This document shows, in pieces, positions 62,390-64,000 of a stretch of DNA of 64,000 nucleotides (its first letter is position 1; each line of letters opens with the position of its first letter). The translations under genes and the position numbers were made by a program. The notes beneath the pieces were generated by a model. It did no database searches and was not told the origin of the DNA. It saw only the letters and a program-made list of their open reading frames with translations. This stretch comes from Nemania diffusa (Eukaryota > Ascomycota > Sordariomycetes > Xylariales > Xylariaceae). The stretch spans positions 3,968,001 to 4,032,000 of the forward strand of contig JBBPUQ010000001.1 of NCBI GenBank assembly GCA_038501195.1, written 5' to 3'.

Positions 62390-63010
62390 TCAGCTGCTCT
62401 CGTCTTCCGGTCCTCGTCCTTGCCGCCTGGCGGCCTTCGTCGCTTTCTTCACGACCTGCACAAGCTCTTGCTTCCTAGCGTACTTGCCATACAGCGCCCC
62501 ACCAGGGGACTCGAGGGCCTTCAAAACCTCGCCCATCTTCGGCTCATCGGTAAACTCAGCCACGGCGCTCTGCACGATGTCCTCGAGCTTGCTACCGCTG
62601 ATCTCCTCGACACCGCTGCCGGACACGTATTCCTCGAGCACGGCGATCTGCGCGGCCTCCTTAGCGACCAGATCCTCGCGGCCGGCAGCGGCGAACTCGT
62701 CGCGGGCTTCGGTGCAGCTCCGCACCTGCCTGCGGAGCAGCGCCACCAGCGCGACGTCGGTCTTGATCGGCGTTATTGTCTTCGAGGCGTTCAGCGTTGC
62801 CGAGAGCGTCGCGCGCAGCACGGACAGCCGGGCCGCGTCCTTCGCCCGCATCGCTACCTTCAGATCATCCTTGAGCTTCTGCAGTAGAGGCGGTGTCGGT
62901 TCATCGCTGTAACTACGTGCGAGTGCGAGGACAGAGGTGCGAGGGGATGGCCCGCTGACGCGGGGGCGCAGCAGGTTTGCCACTATCCGTGTGCTCGGTC
63001 GGAGGGACAT
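62390..63010 (-). CDS. AIM41: Mitochondrial GatB/YqeY-domain protein Aim41
   Basis: A single exon of 206 residues. The first 35 residues are rich in Arg, Ser and Leu with no acids (MSLRPSTRIVANLLRPRVSG), fitting a mitochondrial presequence. The rest is a YqeY domain: LLQKLKDDLKVAMRAKDAAR, LSVLRATLSATLNASKTITP, then VALLRRQVRSCTEARDEFAA, EAAQIAVLEEYVSG and the C-terminal MGEVLKALESPGGALYGKYA. YqeY resembles the tail domain of GatB, the tRNA-dependent amidotransferase subunit; the role of Aim41 itself is not established. No intron is present. Confidence 0.93.
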   Translation of the reverse strand: MSLRPSTRIVANLLRPRVSGPSPRTSVLALARSYSDEPTPPLLQKLKDDLKVAMRAKDAARLSVLRATLSATLNASKTITPIKTDVALVALLRRQVRSCTEARDEFAAAGREDLVAKEAAQIAVLEEYVSGSGVEEISGSKLEDIVQSAVAEFTDEPKMGEVLKALESPGGALYGKYARKQELVQVVKKATKAARRQGRGPEDESS

Positions 63011-64000
63011 TGTGACGATCAGGGGATTAGGTAAATAGGCTTGGTAGACTCTATTAGAGGGGGTTCGGGATTGTTGGGTATCAGGTTGGTCGGTTGGTTG
63101 GGCACGAAGGACTCGACCGGGGTAGTTGTGACTTGTTGTTGAGAGTGGAATTTTGAAGCTTGGAAGCTCGAAATCTGAGGACCGAACCCGGTGGTTAATT
63201 GGCCAATGAAAAAACGGCGGCAGAGTTTGGGGGCTGCTTAGGTATGTACCTTCTATCTACCGTATGCGTACATACCTAAGGGGGGGGACCCGGTTTTGGG
63301 ACACGCTGGAACTTGCGTGTTTCCTACGTCGCCCTGTCCATTTTTTTGTTACTGTGCTACATATATTGTATAATACTGTTATAGCAACTGTAAAACGGGG
63401 TTTTATTACTAAGCCAGAACTACTTCTAAGTTTATTAGTACATTTGTTTTATATAAAAATAATAATACAGCGTTTTTTCTGTATTTACTACAGCAAAGCT
63501 ATAACATCATTTTCGGTTATAACAGCTTATATAATATAACATTGTATAGCTTGAAAAGGTTGGAACTGAAATGGTCCGGCTAGCACACTGTTAAGCCAGC
63601 CCTGTAGTAGAAAGATAAAAATACTGCTAACAGCGCTGTCAACAGCGTGTCCTAAAAACGGGTTCCCCCCCATAGGTAGTTGGGCAGGGGCGCTTTCCCT
63701 AAAAGGGTAGGTGAGGTAGACTAAAATTATTGGAGGTTCTTCATTAGATGAATGATATTGTATTCTTCAATTATTGCTTTTCTTTACTCAATAGAACTAA
63801 ACATTACTCCAAATAGAGTACTGCGTATAACCAAAATCTAGCCAAATACTTTAGGCTAAATAGTACCCAAGTGACATAGTACTTGTATGCTGTGTTACTC
63901 TACAGCCTGAGATCTATGTAGGGAGGTAGGTACCTATGTAAGTATACTACATAATATAGGATATATAACATACCTAACCTAGCTGGTAATCCGTATTACT
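63011..64000. other. AIM41 promoter region and AT-rich right end of window
   Basis: Upstream of AIM41 the first 200 bp are GC-richer, followed by a 13-bp inverted repeat at 63237-63280. Beyond about 63300 the sequence is AT-rich with poly-A/T runs and no gene. Confidence 0.5.
63237..63280. repeat. 13-bp perfect inverted repeat with 18-bp spacer
   Basis: CTTAGGTATGTAC at 63237-63249 is the exact reverse complement of GTACATACCTAAG at 63268-63280. It lies 227 bp upstream of the AIM41 start codon and uses the same TAGGTA/TACCTA words as the dispersed palindromes. Confidence 0.8.

Noticed and set aside
62104..62478. 124-codon + strand frame
   Set aside because: Overlaps AIM41 in antisense and has no recognisable domain.

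Overview
The window reads as nuclear DNA of a filamentous ascomycete (Pezizomycotina, probably a Sordariomycete). Genes are split by short GT..AG introns, mostly 45-170 bp. Two large fungal transcription factors (C2H2 plus fungal_trans, and Zn2Cys6) are present, together with a fungal-type fused ergothioneine synthase. Gene-poor AT-rich tracts carry decayed repeats, and intergenic DNA is littered with TAGGTACCTA-type short palindromes and microsatellites. Placement below class level is not supported by anything I can see. All gene models were built by hand from splice signals and reading frame.

Layout. 1-9.2 kb: a GNAT acetyltransferase (+), the 60S ribosome-biogenesis GTPase NOG1 (-) and orotate phosphoribosyltransferase URA5 (+), the last two divergent. 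10.4-15.3 kb: a probable 85-residue membrane protein (+) and a C2H2/fungal_trans regulator (-) with a long leader. 17.2-26.6 kb: an AT-rich gene desert. 26.6-36.9 kb: a housekeeping cluster of mitoribosomal uL29m (MRPL4), Rab GDI (GDI1) and eIF2B alpha (GCN3) on +, then ergothioneine synthase EGT1 on -. 36.9-45.7 kb: microsatellites and an AT-rich tract with the 3' remnant of a non-LTR retrotransposon. 45.7-50.0 kb: DDI1 and RRP8, both on -. 50-64 kb: a probable 60-residue protein (-) divergent from a Zn2Cys6 regulator (+), then the divergent pair PUP2 (-) and SPC97 (+), and AIM41 (-).

Functional sense. The genes are dispersed eukaryotic housekeeping functions: ribosome assembly and rRNA modification (NOG1, RRP8), translation initiation (GCN3), mitochondrial translation (MRPL4), proteasome and shuttle factor (PUP2, DDI1), vesicle traffic (GDI1), microtubule nucleation (SPC97), pyrimidine synthesis (URA5) and antioxidant synthesis (EGT1). 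No secondary-metabolite cluster, CRISPR array or intact mobile element is visible.

The most unusual structure is NOG1. A complete 653-residue protein is recovered only by joining 18 exons; six consecutive exons of 13-33 nt encode the stretch between the G1 and G4 GTPase motifs. EGT1 is also cut into 13 exons with 14- and 22-nt micro-exons, and PUP2 has a 13-nt exon. DDI1 seems to have an intron inside its start codon.
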